In this document: positions 54,571 to 64,000 of the stretch, one piece after another
How positions within the stretch are numbered: position 1 is the first letter of the stretch
Layout: each line of letters opens with the position of its first letter
Assembly (NCBI GenBank): GCA_015143295.1
Contig: CM026570.1
Location: forward strand, 22,079,250-22,143,249
Source of the DNA: Tetracentron sinense
Taxonomy: Eukaryota; Streptophyta; Magnoliopsida; Trochodendrales; Trochodendraceae
DNA: 64,000 nt
Direction of reading: 5' to 3'
Made by a program: the position numbers and the translations under genes
Notes under the pieces: generated by a model
Seen by the model: the letters and a program-made list of their open reading frames with translations, nothing else
Told to the model about the DNA's origin: nothing
Databases searched by the model: none

Positions 54571-54861
54571 TGTGCAACATGGCAGACAATCCTATGTGCT
54601 CCCATTGATTCGAGTGCCACGTATATAAATTAGAGTAGTGATAGGTGTACCCCTGAAATTTGTTTACAAAACTAAGGCTGGACCTCATTCCAGCCTTAGG
54701 TTTGTAAACAAATTTCAGGGGTAAGTTAACTATTTCCCTATAAATTATGGGTATATTGGTAAAAACATATAGAATAAATTTGTCATTACTTGTGTTCTTA
54801 CTAACATGCCCTATCTATTATTGGGGCCACACAGGATCTGTGTCATGTTGCACACGCCAAA
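54571..54861. repeat. Outer inverted repeat around a strong hairpin
   Basis: TTTGGCGTGTGCAACATG (from about 54571) is found as its complement CATGTTGCACACGCCAAA near 54844-54861, 18 of 18 bases. Between them lies the 33-bp-arm hairpin at 54649-54722. The outer pair suggests a larger foldback element, but its ends are not defined. Confidence 0.7.
54649..54722. repeat. Near-perfect hairpin, 33-bp arms, 8-nt loop
   Basis: Arms 54649-54681 (ACCCCTGAAATTTGTTTACA...) and 54690-54722 pair with a single mismatch, around the loop ACCTCATT. A transcript would fold into a small-RNA-precursor-like stem. It could equally be the core of a young foldback element. Confidence 0.9.
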
Positions 54862-55149
54862 CTAACTCAGCGGTGCCTACTTGTCATATGTCAAGACTCA
54901 AGAGAAAGATTACTCCACTAGTCCTTGGACTGCTCTAAGGACTAAGACAGTTAAGCCTGGTCCACAGTGACTAGATTGGGTTGTCTGGTCACAAAATTAT
55001 TGGGTAAGCTGGTAGAATAAGACTCTTTGCCCTTTCCTTACCTATTTATAAACAGTTACATAATTGATTACCCATCTCTCATCTCTTACCTGTATGGATA
55101 AGAAATCCTTATCTTTACCCTCCTAAGTCAGGTAAGATGAGTAGGGTAA

Positions 55150-55464
55150 TTAAGTAAGGATAAAGCTTATGAGACTCCCTTAGGGTTGAGACTACTGAGA
55201 CCGTGTTCTAAGAGCACGAAATTTCAGGTGGGGCCTACCATGTGAAATAGTCCCACCTGAAAACCCTTGACATAGTTAGAGCACGGAATTTCAAGTAGGG
55301 CCTACCATGTAAAATAATCCCACCTGAAAACCCTTGTCATAGAGCACGGGATTTTAGGTGGGGCCCATTTCACATGTATGCCTCACCTGAAATCCCATGC
55401 TCTTAGAGCATGGTCTCAATGGTCTTGGCCCTAAGGAAGTCTACGAAGCTTTATCCTTGAGTAA
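55150..55464. mobile_element. Foldback hAT-like MITE with target duplication
   Basis: The element at 55158-55456 (299 bp) starts GGATAAAGCTTATGAGACT and its last ~78 bases form the inverted partner, ending GAAGCTTTATCC. The flanks TTAAGTAA and TTGAGTAA are an 8-bp duplication with one mismatch. The interior has 2.5 copies of a ~65-bp unit (AGAGCACGAAATTTCAGGTG...), each able to pair with itself. Confidence 0.88.
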
Positions 55465-57652
55465 ATGGTTTATCGCTGATAGCACTATCTCTATAACCTA
55501 TGGTTGGGTCTAAGGCCTTTGAGGACTAGGGTTCAGTCTCTGGCTCTTATTAGGGTTCAAGCCTCTGGCTCTCATTTGGGTGGGTTCTAAAGTCTCTATT
55601 CATTGAACACAAACAGAACTCCTCTGGGCGATCAACCATAACCTAACACCTGCACCTGCACCTGCTAGTTTGTGAGGATAGGTGGCTATTCGTGGGCACA
55701 CAATCAATGGCAACACGTCGATGGATGACTAATGAAATCATAAAAGGGTACGACACCGATGTGACTCCGTGATAATGAGCACATGCAAAGTGAAAAATGT
55801 ACTCATATTGCTCGAATCTGACTGAGCCTGAGTTCGTGTGCCTACCCATATGCATGCACACAGGCGTAATTGTCTAGGAGAGACTGAAGCCGCCCCCCTC
55901 AAGGTTTGAAAAAATTAATATGTAGCATTGGCACAACCTGGAGGCAAGGGCAGGCCGGATAGACGGAGCTAGAACTTTTGAAAAAAAAATACTATATATT
56001 ACTTAATTTAAGAGGGCATGGGCACGAACATGGGCCAGGGTGTAATTGCCTCTCCTGAAATTAAAAAAAATTAATACTATGTTATTTAATTTAAGATGGT
56101 ATAATCATGGTCAATGAGAGTAGTTATCCTCTAACTTTTAAAAAAAAATCTTTATAAATGGATAAAAAGAATTAATAACCTACGAACTTGACCCTCAAAA
56201 TAAATTCAGTTCTAATTAGAGGATCCCAAGGTCCACTTCCAAGCTGACCACACTAATCAAATTTCAACAAATTGAGAAATAGAAATAAAGTTAAAGATGA
56301 AATAACAGTTTCACATCACTTGTCAATTTGCAATTTGGTGGTCCATTTGGAAGAGGAGACGACCTGTGGTCCATTTTCCATTTCCCCAAAAAAAAAATTG
56401 GAAACTACACCCCCACATCCCATTGTTAACCCCTAGAAGAAAATCATGACTCCATCCCGATGCATGCATGTGGGCATTTGGTGGGAGGCACCTTGCACGA
56501 GTGTCCCACACACTAGTGAGTTCTCATTAACTATCACACATGGGAACATAACCTTTAATTAACTTACTTGGAATTCTATTCACATGTGATGTGGGTGTGC
56601 TTTCCTCACTTGAGCTACCAAACAATTAAGCTTACTAAAGTAGGAAACAATGGGGGGTTATTGGTCACAATCAAAACCAGCTGGTTTTCATTTTTTAAAG
56701 GAAAAAAATTAATCACTCTAATAGTCCAGGGTTGGCAATATAAATCTCTTTCTACCACCTAATTGTATTTAAATACGAGTCCTTTAAAGTCCTCTTAAAA
56801 GCTGATCACACCAATCAAATCTCAACACATTAGGGAAGATAAATAAAGTTTAAAATATAAACTATGACAAGAGCAAATCCTCTACTTACCTAATACCGAC
56901 TTTAGTATTAGATTTATTCATCTTCAATTTTGAAATGCCACAGTTTAGTTTTGGGTTGCACCGGTTGACTTCTAGGGAGCTGCTCTTCATATTTATTCTT
57001 AAATAAGAATAGTTTACGCATAATTTTGTGTGTGTTGAAAAAATATATATATGTGACTTTGTAATTAAGAGGAAGGAGCCAAATGTTAAAGTTAGTTGAG
57101 GAGTGCTAGTCAAGTCTCAAAATTCAAACATTTTCCATGGTTGAAGGTGGTAGTAATATGTTGCATTTTTACTATTTCAACTTATTAAAAAACAAAAAAT
57201 TAATTTCAATGAGAGAATACCGTGAGACTTTGAAAGTCTGAGCGGGGGCTGACATTTCTGAAGTTAGTATTAAGCTTAGTAAATCAAATCTCTCAACCTG
57301 CTGCTGACTCCCACTCTCAAACCTCGTTCTCACGTTATGAGCGTAGTTTTAATTTTTGTAGAGTGCGGTTTATAGTTTCTAAAGATCATCAGTTTAGAAA
57401 ACATGATTTTTTTGTTACATTTTATTTTTATTCTCATTTTCCTTTATAAATTTTAAGATTCTTGTAAGATTTGTTAATTATTGATGATCATGTAATTGAA
57501 TTTAAAATTAAACATTTAATAATAGTAAGCTTGTTTATTCTGACTAGTTGATTGCAAATTTGAATGAGAATAATTTTATTATTATAATTTAAAACGTGAT
57601 AGATATATTTACTTGTTTAAGTAATTTTAAAGAATTATCAAGTATATATATA
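55465..57652. other. Intergenic, one diverged direct repeat
   Basis: A ~52-bp block beginning AAGCTGACCACAC at 56241 recurs as AAGCTGATCACAC at 56799 (558 bp apart, diverged). Other parts show no gene. ORFs at 55643-55861, 56568-56762 and 56886-57113 have no recognised domain. Confidence 0.5.
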
Positions 57653-57990
57653 CTAGTAGGTGGCACATGCGATGCACGTGAGAGCGAGTGGAAAAAGTTA
57701 ACAACAACCGATTGAACTCAATAGTGGCATGTGCAATGCACTTGAGAGTAAGAGGAAAGAGTTAACCACAGCTAATAGGATTTAAAAGGGGCACAGGTGA
57801 TTGAACTCTCCCCGAACTCAATAGATGACAAGGGGTAGTTTAAGAATTAAAGTAAAACATTAAATCAAAGGCAATGGTAGATTGAGAATTAAAGTAAAGC
57901 ATTAAATCAATGTTTTGTTTTTATATAATGATAATTTAAAAATTTTGAAAAAATCATCGATGCATACTTCTCACATTATAATAGTAAAGA
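57653..57990 (-). mobile_element. Small non-autonomous Helitron, 338 bp
   Basis: On the minus strand the 5' end starts TCTTTACTATTATAATGTG next to a host A. The 3' end has the hairpin CACGTGCATCGCATGTG, spacer CCACCTA and CTAG next to a host T, inserted in a TA-rich tract. The hairpin differs from that of Helitrons 1 and 2 at one position, and the 7-nt spacing is the same. The 5' core ACTATTATAATG also matches Helitron 2. A second, diverged copy of the terminal region (GTGGCATGTGCAATGCACTTGAGAG) lies 63 bp inside. No coding capacity. Relaxase recognition by a Helitron 2-type RepHel is a fair inference. Confidence 0.88.
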
Positions 57991-58308
57991 TATATATATA
58001 TATATATAGATGAGCTCCGGAGGACGCCCTCGACCCAACTCAGGTTGGTATCAAGTAACTAACTGGTAATTTGTTTTGAAGGTTCGGTTTGTGCGGGTTC
58101 ATGGGTCAGGCTGAATTGTTGAAAACACAATCAGGAATCACCACCATTTCAGTTTCACCATAGGCATTTAAAAAAAAAACACACACACACACACGATGTC
58201 TCTTTTATTCTAATTTATTCATCCCCAACAACATCCTTACATACACATAACCTAGAAAAAAGAAAGACTCAAAATAACCCAACTCTAAGCCACCTAAAGG
58301 CTAAAACC
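57991..58308. other. Cystatin 3' flank, nothing else
   Basis: A TA microsatellite (57991-58007) and CA repeat (58181-58194). It probably includes the 3' UTR of the minus-strand cystatin gene. Confidence 0.6.
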
Positions 58309-58689
58309 TTAATTGGTGGAAGGTGCAAAGGTGAGGAGTTCCTTAGAGCGAGCCCAAGCCTTGACGACAACCACGGCATCGAATGTCTTGGGCATTCCCT
58401 TCTGCACCGCAGCGATCTTGAGATAGTATTTGATCCCTGAAACCACTTGCTTTTGCGCTTCCACCACCTCTGAGAATACCAATGCCAGATCCTTTTTCTT
58501 TTGGTTTCTGTTGAATTCCTCTACCGAAAACCTCCCCAGATCCTGAACTTCCTTGTTCTTCTTCACGTCTTTGATTTCTGTCCTACCTCCCACCTTTCCT
58601 CCTCCTAATCCAACCACGACCCTTGAAGAACACACGACGAGGAAGAAGAAGGCCAACAGTGCAACCATACCCAGAACCGCTTTTGCCAT
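58309..58689 (-). CDS. Phytocystatin, secreted cysteine-proteinase inhibitor
   Basis: A 126-residue, single-exon protein. Residues 1-27 form a signal peptide (LLAFFFLVVCSSRVVVG), so it should enter the secretory pathway. The inhibitory wedge is present: N-terminal Gly pairs (29-30, 34-35), the plant-specific helix motif LGRFSVEEFN (51-60, family consensus LARFAVDEHN), the QxVxG loop as QVVSG (81-85), and the second hairpin with Trp at 112. That hairpin reads AW rather than the usual PW. Cystatins bind papain-like proteases tightly and reversibly in development, senescence and defence. The length is normal for short secreted plant cystatins. The ATG at 58689 is the first in frame and starts the signal peptide. 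No neighbours with related function. Confidence 0.93.
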   Translation of the reverse strand: MAKAVLGMVALLAFFFLVVCSSRVVVGLGGGKVGGRTEIKDVKKNKEVQDLGRFSVEEFNRNQKKKDLALVFSEVVEAQKQVVSGIKYYLKIAAVQKGMPKTFDAVVVVKAWARSKELLTFAPSTN

Positions 58690-59125
58690 TACTGCAAAAT
58701 TTCAAGAGATATGGATGAGAGATTGGTGGATTTTTTGCAGTTTACTTAGAAGATAGATAAAGAGGGTTGGGTTGGTTTGAGACTCTGTGGACACGGAAAT
58801 CGAGGTTGGGTTAGCACGAACTGCGTGCCGCTTCTCTGAGACGCGGGAAGAGTCAGTGCGAGATTGGAGTTTTTCTGGAGACCACACCCAATGGGTCTGC
58901 TTTCTTTAATGCCGATTGCTTTTGTTTTACGTTTGTGCCCCTGCATACTTGTCTTATTTATCGTATTTGCCCCTGTTTGTCGGTGTTTTTTGTCTTCTAA
59001 AAGACTCTCTTAAAAGAGGAGCAATAGTCCCCTCCTCGGCTCCTCTGATCGCCTCACAAAGCTCCCCTTGAACAATGGTTAACTTAACCAGAAAATAAAG
59101 AACAATGGTTAACAAGTTTTTAGCC
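58690..59125. other. Cystatin upstream region
   Basis: The 5' UTR and promoter of the minus-strand cystatin gene should lie here. I found no definite TATA box. ORFs at 58702-58946 have no recognised domain. Confidence 0.5.
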
Positions 59126-59647
59126 CATGTAGTTAGGGCTGTATCCGGGCCGGGCTTGACCGGGCTTGGCCAAGCCCGGCTCGGCTTGAATGGATTTGAT
59201 CGAGGCCTGAAGCCCGGCTCAGCCCGAAATGGAGCTTGAAAGTGCGGCCCAAAGCTCGGCCTGAATTCAAAATTGTGGATCGAAGCTCGGCTAGGCCCAA
59301 ATTGATTCAAGTTCGAGTCGGGCTTGGCTTGGCTTAAGCTCGGCTTGAATAATTTTTTTTTAAATAATAATATTTTATATTATTTATATATATAATAATG
59401 ATATATATATATATACATTTAATAATATTCTAGACGAGCCGAGTTCGGGCCGAACCGAACCTCAATCGAGTCGGGCTTCGAGCTGGGCCGAGCCGCACAA
59501 GGGTTGGCCCGAGCTTGGCATAATTGAGTTTTCGAGCTTTTTTTTAGGCTTGGCTTGGCCCGTTCAAGCCTAAAATTCGGGCCGATCTCGGGCTGAGCCG
59601 AGCCGCACCAACGGGCCAATCGGGCTTTGTGCAGCCCTACATGTAGT
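59126..59647. mobile_element. GC-rich hAT MITE with perfect 8-bp target duplication
   Basis: The element at 59134-59639 (506 bp) starts TAGGGCTG and ends CAGCCCTA, flanked on both sides by CATGTAGT (59126-59133 and 59640-59647). The outer parts consist of GGCTTGGCC, CGGCTCGG, GGGCCG words in both orientations around an AT core (59350-59425). The 8-bp duplication and TAGGGNTG terminus are typical of hAT MITEs. The perfect duplication indicates a fairly recent insertion. Confidence 0.94.
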
Positions 59648-59754
59648 TAATTGTTTTTCCAAAGGAGAATGATTCTTTACCCGCTCGCGTTCCACCCAGC
59701 AAAACGCGGATGCCTCCACGGATCCCACATGTTCCTTTTAATATTTATTTAAAT

Positions 59755-60105
59755 ATAAATTATGGTTAAGATTCACTTAACTCTTAGGGTTCATTCATCT
59801 AACCATGGTTTTAAGAAAATTAACCTGAAGTTAGTTAATATTCATTAACTGTGGTTAAGATTCACTCATCCTTAGGGTTCATCGATCTAACCTTAGTTTT
59901 TAGAAAATTAACCTTAGGTTAGTTAATATTTATTAACTATGGTTAAGATTCACTCACCTTTAGGATTCATCCATCTAACCTTGATTTTTAGAAAAATAAC
60001 CTCAGGTTAGTTAACACTCATTAACTATGGTTAAGATTCATTAACCTCTAGGATTCATTCATTTAACCTTGATTTTAGGAAAAAAATATTAACATTAAGT
60101 TAATT
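59755..60105. repeat. 88-bp tandem array of a MITE arm, four units
   Basis: GGTTAAGATTCA occurs at 59764, 59853, 59941 and 60029 (periods 89, 88, 88). Each unit has AGGRTTCATYNATCTAACC, TTTTAGAAAA and TTAACCT...GGTTAGTTAA, which can pair within the unit. The unit corresponds to one arm of the foldback MITE family found elsewhere in the window. Confidence 0.9.
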
Positions 60106-60111
60106 AAACTT

Positions 60112-61325
60112 TGAAAAACACTCGATAAACCCCAAATAAGATATTCGAGTTGAGAACTCACAAACCTAAAGGGGGATGACTAGTTTTCCCTATAGTTCTT
60201 TCTACCATTTTAAAGATTTAACAATTAAATTATTAATTAAGGGAAGATGATAATCAAGTGCGAAAAAAGTACGGAAAAAGAATACAAGCAAGTCATAACA
60301 CAAGGTTTTTATGTGGAAACTCTTCCGGGAAAAACCACGGGACCTAGTCCAGCAAAAAGATATCACTAAGACAAAGTCAACAAGAACTTACAAGACTCGA
60401 ACCTGACTCCTTCGGACTCGACACTACGGTCCTTCAGTTCTTAGTCTTCCACGTCTCGAAAAGTCATCACGTACTCACAAGTCTCGTGATCAACCACAGC
60501 TGCTTGTACTTTTCTTACATCTCCACAACAACCACGATCCTTCTCGGATCGATCTCCTTCGCAAAGGCTCCGATTCACACCGGCCAAGATGTTCTTAACA
60601 AGAACGGGTTGATGATTGATTTAAACAAACAAATCCTAGTTTGAATCCCAACAATGGAATATCAAGCAAGAATGATCAAATAATGTATTGAATAGACTAG
60701 GGTGGAAGAGGAGAGGAGAATGGGTTCAGAAAACCCTAAATTTCTCTAAAAAACTCTCTCTAAACTCTCAAAACTCCTTAGGTTTGAATGAGGATCAAAC
60801 CCAACATATATAGGGTAAAAAATAGAGTTCTAAGCAAGGTAGGAAACTCAATTCGCGAGGACCGGTTGACCAGTAACAAGGTTCGGTCAACCGGTCATAC
60901 CTTCGGTCGACCAGTCAACTTTGGAATTTGACAAAACTTCCCTGGTGAAAGTTGAAGCTCTTTTCGACGCGATCGTTTTGATATATTATGGACCCAAATC
61001 GGGCCAACAGTCAAAGAGTTATGTCCCAAACACTGAACAAGGGTCGTTTTGCATCCCACTAACACCTCTCATGCCACTCAAGGCTTGTATCTAACCACCT
61101 AGGGTTTATAGAACATTATCTAAGTCAATTCCACCTAGGGTATAAGTTATCTAGGTTACTTACCATCCTATGAGTGAGATGAAGGCGATGCTTTGAACGT
61201 CTTCGATCGAACTTCATCGGTCTTCATCTTCACGAACATGGATGCTTGTAGACAATGACACAAAACACTACTAGAAACTTTGTTTTGACGATGGAATATG
61301 TCAATACCAAAAGTATGGACTTACA
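60112..61325 (-). mobile_element. 3' LTR of a minus-strand SIRE-like element
   Basis: On the minus strand it starts TGTAAGTCC at 61325, directly after a purine tract (CAAATGGGGAGAT, 61326-61338). The proposed end is TTTTTCA at 60112, which is less certain because only one LTR is in the window. It shares sequence with the fragment at 8168-8422. Three W-box cores lie within about 55 bp at 60866-60918. Confidence 0.75.
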
Positions 61326-63110
61326 ATCTCCCCATTTGACAATTCTGTGACAAAACTCAACTGAAGTACATGACTTGACACAAACTCACCTAAACACATC
61401 AAACGATAAATTAAGTCATTACATGACTCTATACAAGTTACATGACACCATTTGAAATACAATAAAAATTATAGACACTGAAGCTCTTGTCATGTAAGAT
61501 CTGTCTGTTGCAAACATGCACATACTAATAAACACTCTATGAAGCATGTATGGTATAGAAATAAATAAACACAGGTATTGCATGGAATATATTGAACTCT
61601 AGCATTCTCCCCATTTTTAGCACGAAAGCCAAAGGTAGGCAGGAAGCCAATATCACAAAAGATATACTAATTAATTGCATATGTAATATCAAAGCAACCA
61701 CAATACAAACAAGCAACTACAGACAATGAGAGGACTATAGAGCGGGGAACAAGATATAACAATATAAAGCAAAAACTCCCCCTCAACACCACAACTTAAT
61801 CTTCTCCCCCTGAGATCAAGAACAATATAAAGCAAAAACTCCCCCTCAACACCACAACTTAATCTTCTCCCCCTGAGATCAAGGACACCACCTAAAGACA
61901 GGGCAACTCATGCTAGAAAGGCTCATGCCAAATAAAAACACATAATAATAAACTAAAAAATATCATGTGCCACACAAACATGCATCATAAGCATTCCAAA
62001 CAATAGTAATTTAAAATTACAAATCCAATGAAGAACATGATTAGTTAGTCCGACTAAGGATAAACATCTAACTAAATCTCATGGAATGCTAAAGTAGAGC
62101 CAATTCACTTAGTCACAATTAGTGAACAGTTCAAAAGTGAAGCTTTGTGTGTAGTGATGGTCTGACTAGATACTAAATCAAGGTTTCTTTCCCTTTATAA
62201 GGATATGACATTAACCACCATGAGGACTCCTGAAGACTCAAATCTTATAAGTCAAACCTAGTTAGATCCAGTTAAGCTAATTTTTTACATTTTAGTGCAT
62301 CTTTATCCATTTTGATTTGACCCAATATTTTTTTTTACTTTTAGTCAAATACCTCTTTACTATTTTGATGTTCTTTTTCTGAACATATTTTTTCATGCAA
62401 TGATGACTTTTACACTATCTAAGTAGGTAGCTCTTCTCTACTAGCAGTTGGAGCTTTCACTCTAGCAACCCAGATAGATACCTACTGTCTGCATAGGTAG
62501 TCATTACTAACTATTTGCACCCAATAGTAGCTCAACACTAGCCTAGTAGGTAGCCCTTTTCATTGCAACAATTTTTGCTCATGGATGATACACAAAATGG
62601 GGATGACTGACTATATGGTCAATCTAGACAGGTCGTCCTAGGTCACACTTTATGGATAAGTCATACACCTACAGATTAAGAAATAGACATCTCAACATAA
62701 ATCAGTCAGAGTGCATGTGAAAGTGCAAAGCATATACACATGAATAAGTCTTTAACTGCGCAAGATAAAACTAGTCTAATTTTCAGCCTAACCAAGAGAC
62801 TATGAATGTGATATATCCTTAATCAGCAATAAACTCATGTTCAACCTTGGACAAGTATAGAGTAAAGATCACACAAGGAATGCAAATCATGCAAGTCAAA
62901 CAAGGGCAACATGAGAAAAATCTTTTAGGATTTTATAGTTTTTCAATGTTTTTGAGATTTTTCAAAATGAATAAAACAAAAAAACAGACCAAAATAAATG
63001 AAAACTAGTAAAAAGAAAAACTACTACTATACACAAACATCACAACACTAGGACAAGATAGAACACTAACAGCACACCCTAGGCTATGACAGACACGAGC
63101 TAAGTGAAGC
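61326..63110 (-). other. Internal non-coding DNA of the SIRE-like element
   Basis: Contains a perfect 63-bp tandem duplication (61758-61883) with GGGGGAG tracts on the minus strand, reminiscent of the multiple purine tracts of SIRE-type elements. No protease, integrase, RT or RNase H motif was seen where pol should be. Confidence 0.6.
61758..61883. repeat. Perfect 63-bp tandem duplication
   Basis: Units 61758-61820 and 61821-61883 are identical by eye, starting AACAATATAAAGCAAAAACT. Each holds two CTCCCCCT/CTTCTCCCCCTG tracts. Identity suggests a recent duplication (or an assembly duplicate). Confidence 0.93.
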
Positions 63111-64000
63111 CCTTCAAATCTTCCTTTCTCACCCAAACGGTTTTAACAGTTTGATTGACCATTTGGTTTCTAACCGTTTCAGTTGAGGTAGGTATGACCT
63201 TTTGCCTCTTCCTCCTGTTCCTCCTGTTCCTCCTATTCCAAGATTAAGTCTTAGAATTATGGTGAGCATTATGGTTCTTCCCGTTTCCTCCTTTATATCT
63301 AGCATAAGGAGTGTCCCGACCATGCCACTGTCTAAAGTTATTATAGAAATTCAAAATATCATTATTTAACTTCTTAGACATATCCACTAGGATATCAACT
63401 CTCCTTTGAAGATTCTCATTAAAATTATACTAGTTCATAGAACCATGATTGGGCATTCTTTGAAATTTAGGACATCGAGGCCTGATATGACCCTTCAATC
63501 CACATTTATGACATATAGGAATGAATTTCTGAGTAGAATGGTCTTTCCCTTTAGCACGAGGGTGTCTTTTAGCACCAAGCTCAGTGTTCGAGGTAGATGG
63601 AGTTCTCTTCTCATCTCCACACCTCTGATCTTGTTTAAGATCAACTATCTTGATTTTAAGACTTGTCTTCTTATCAAGATAAACATGTAAATCAGATTTA
63701 AGAAGTTGAGTCTTGACAATGAGGGAAACATTTTCTTCCTCAAGCTGAGACACAAGGGCTTTCAACCCAAAAGCCACTTGGTCAGAGGCATTAATTTAAT
63801 TTTTCATTAATTTAACCTTTTTAGCCATAGAAATTTGAGCATTTTCAACCTTAGGTATTCCTCAAACAGCTCATCATAAGCTGTCTGGAGGTCTCCCTCA
63901 CAATCAGAGTTATTCTGACTCTCTTCTTCATCCTCACCATCTATATGGTGTTGGTCACTCTCATTTAAACTTGAAGAAGATTCTTCAATCCCATTTATGG
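63111..64000 (-). pseudogene. gag of the minus-strand SIRE-like element (partial)
   Basis: Read from the right edge: an acidic stretch with LQTAYDELFEEYLRLKML, a frameshift near 63800, a predicted coiled coil (63777-63600), and a zinc knuckle CHKCGLKGHIRPRC at 63513-63472. A stop follows the SMN near 63430, then a downstream piece with VNQTVKTVWVRKEDL near 63120-63170, the linker that normally joins Gag to protease. Protease does not follow and the frame closes at once, as in the other SIRE-like relic at 28740-30390. The 5' LTR would lie beyond the window. Confidence 0.8.

Noticed and set aside
59155..59640. Coding potential of the GC-rich ORFs at 58954-59310 and 59419-59619
   Set aside because: They are translations of palindromic GGCTTGGCC-type words inside a hAT MITE.

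Overview
The window is nuclear DNA of a flowering plant. It is AT-rich and gene-poor, with an intron-containing 40S ribosomal protein S8 gene, a phytocystatin gene, plant-type Helitrons, Ty1-copia retrotransposons, a CACTA/En-Spm-type transposase relic, a tRNA-derived SINE and many MITEs. I cannot name the species from the sequence. Only two genes look intact: RPS8 (five coding exons, 45148-51486, + strand) and a secreted cysteine-protease inhibitor (58309-58689, - strand). A third candidate is a 77-codon membrane-peptide ORF at 1281-1514.

Left part (1-31.8 kb). A roughly 0.9-kb segment carrying the small ORF occurs at 1058 and 13512, and its first ~170 bp again at 25422. The second and third copies each lie directly behind the 3' terminus of a related Helitron. 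Helitron 1 (8423-13511) has lost its 5' part at a junction with an LTR fragment. Helitron 2 (15965-25421) has both termini. Both RepHel genes are broken, by different lesions. Between them lie a foldback MITE and a solo LTR with a perfect 5-bp target duplication. To the left are a SINE, another Helitron 3' end, a frameshifted peroxiredoxin-Q exon and the CACTA transposase relic. At 27343 a SIRE-like copia LTR and gag begin, but no pol follows.

Middle (31.8-45 kb). A degenerate Ty1-copia element with ~2.2-kb LTRs occupies 31846-41884. Its gag, protease, integrase, reverse transcriptase and RNase H motifs are readable but interrupted by stops, and its 5' LTR lacks the first ~85 bp. Unassigned DNA and MITEs follow, up to the RPS8 promoter, which has a telo-box.

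Right part (45-64 kb). RPS8 introns 2 and 3 have collected several hAT-like MITEs. Downstream are foldback elements, one of them a 33-bp-arm hairpin, then a 338-bp non-autonomous Helitron whose termini match the large Helitrons, the cystatin gene, a GC-rich hAT MITE with a perfect 8-bp target duplication, and an 88-bp tandem array made from a MITE arm. At the right edge is a minus-strand SIRE-like element with gag and one LTR but no pol.

I found no convincing new gene system. The most informative signals are the Helitron family (two large copies, a small derivative with matching ends, and a repeatedly associated flank) and several precisely bounded insertions.
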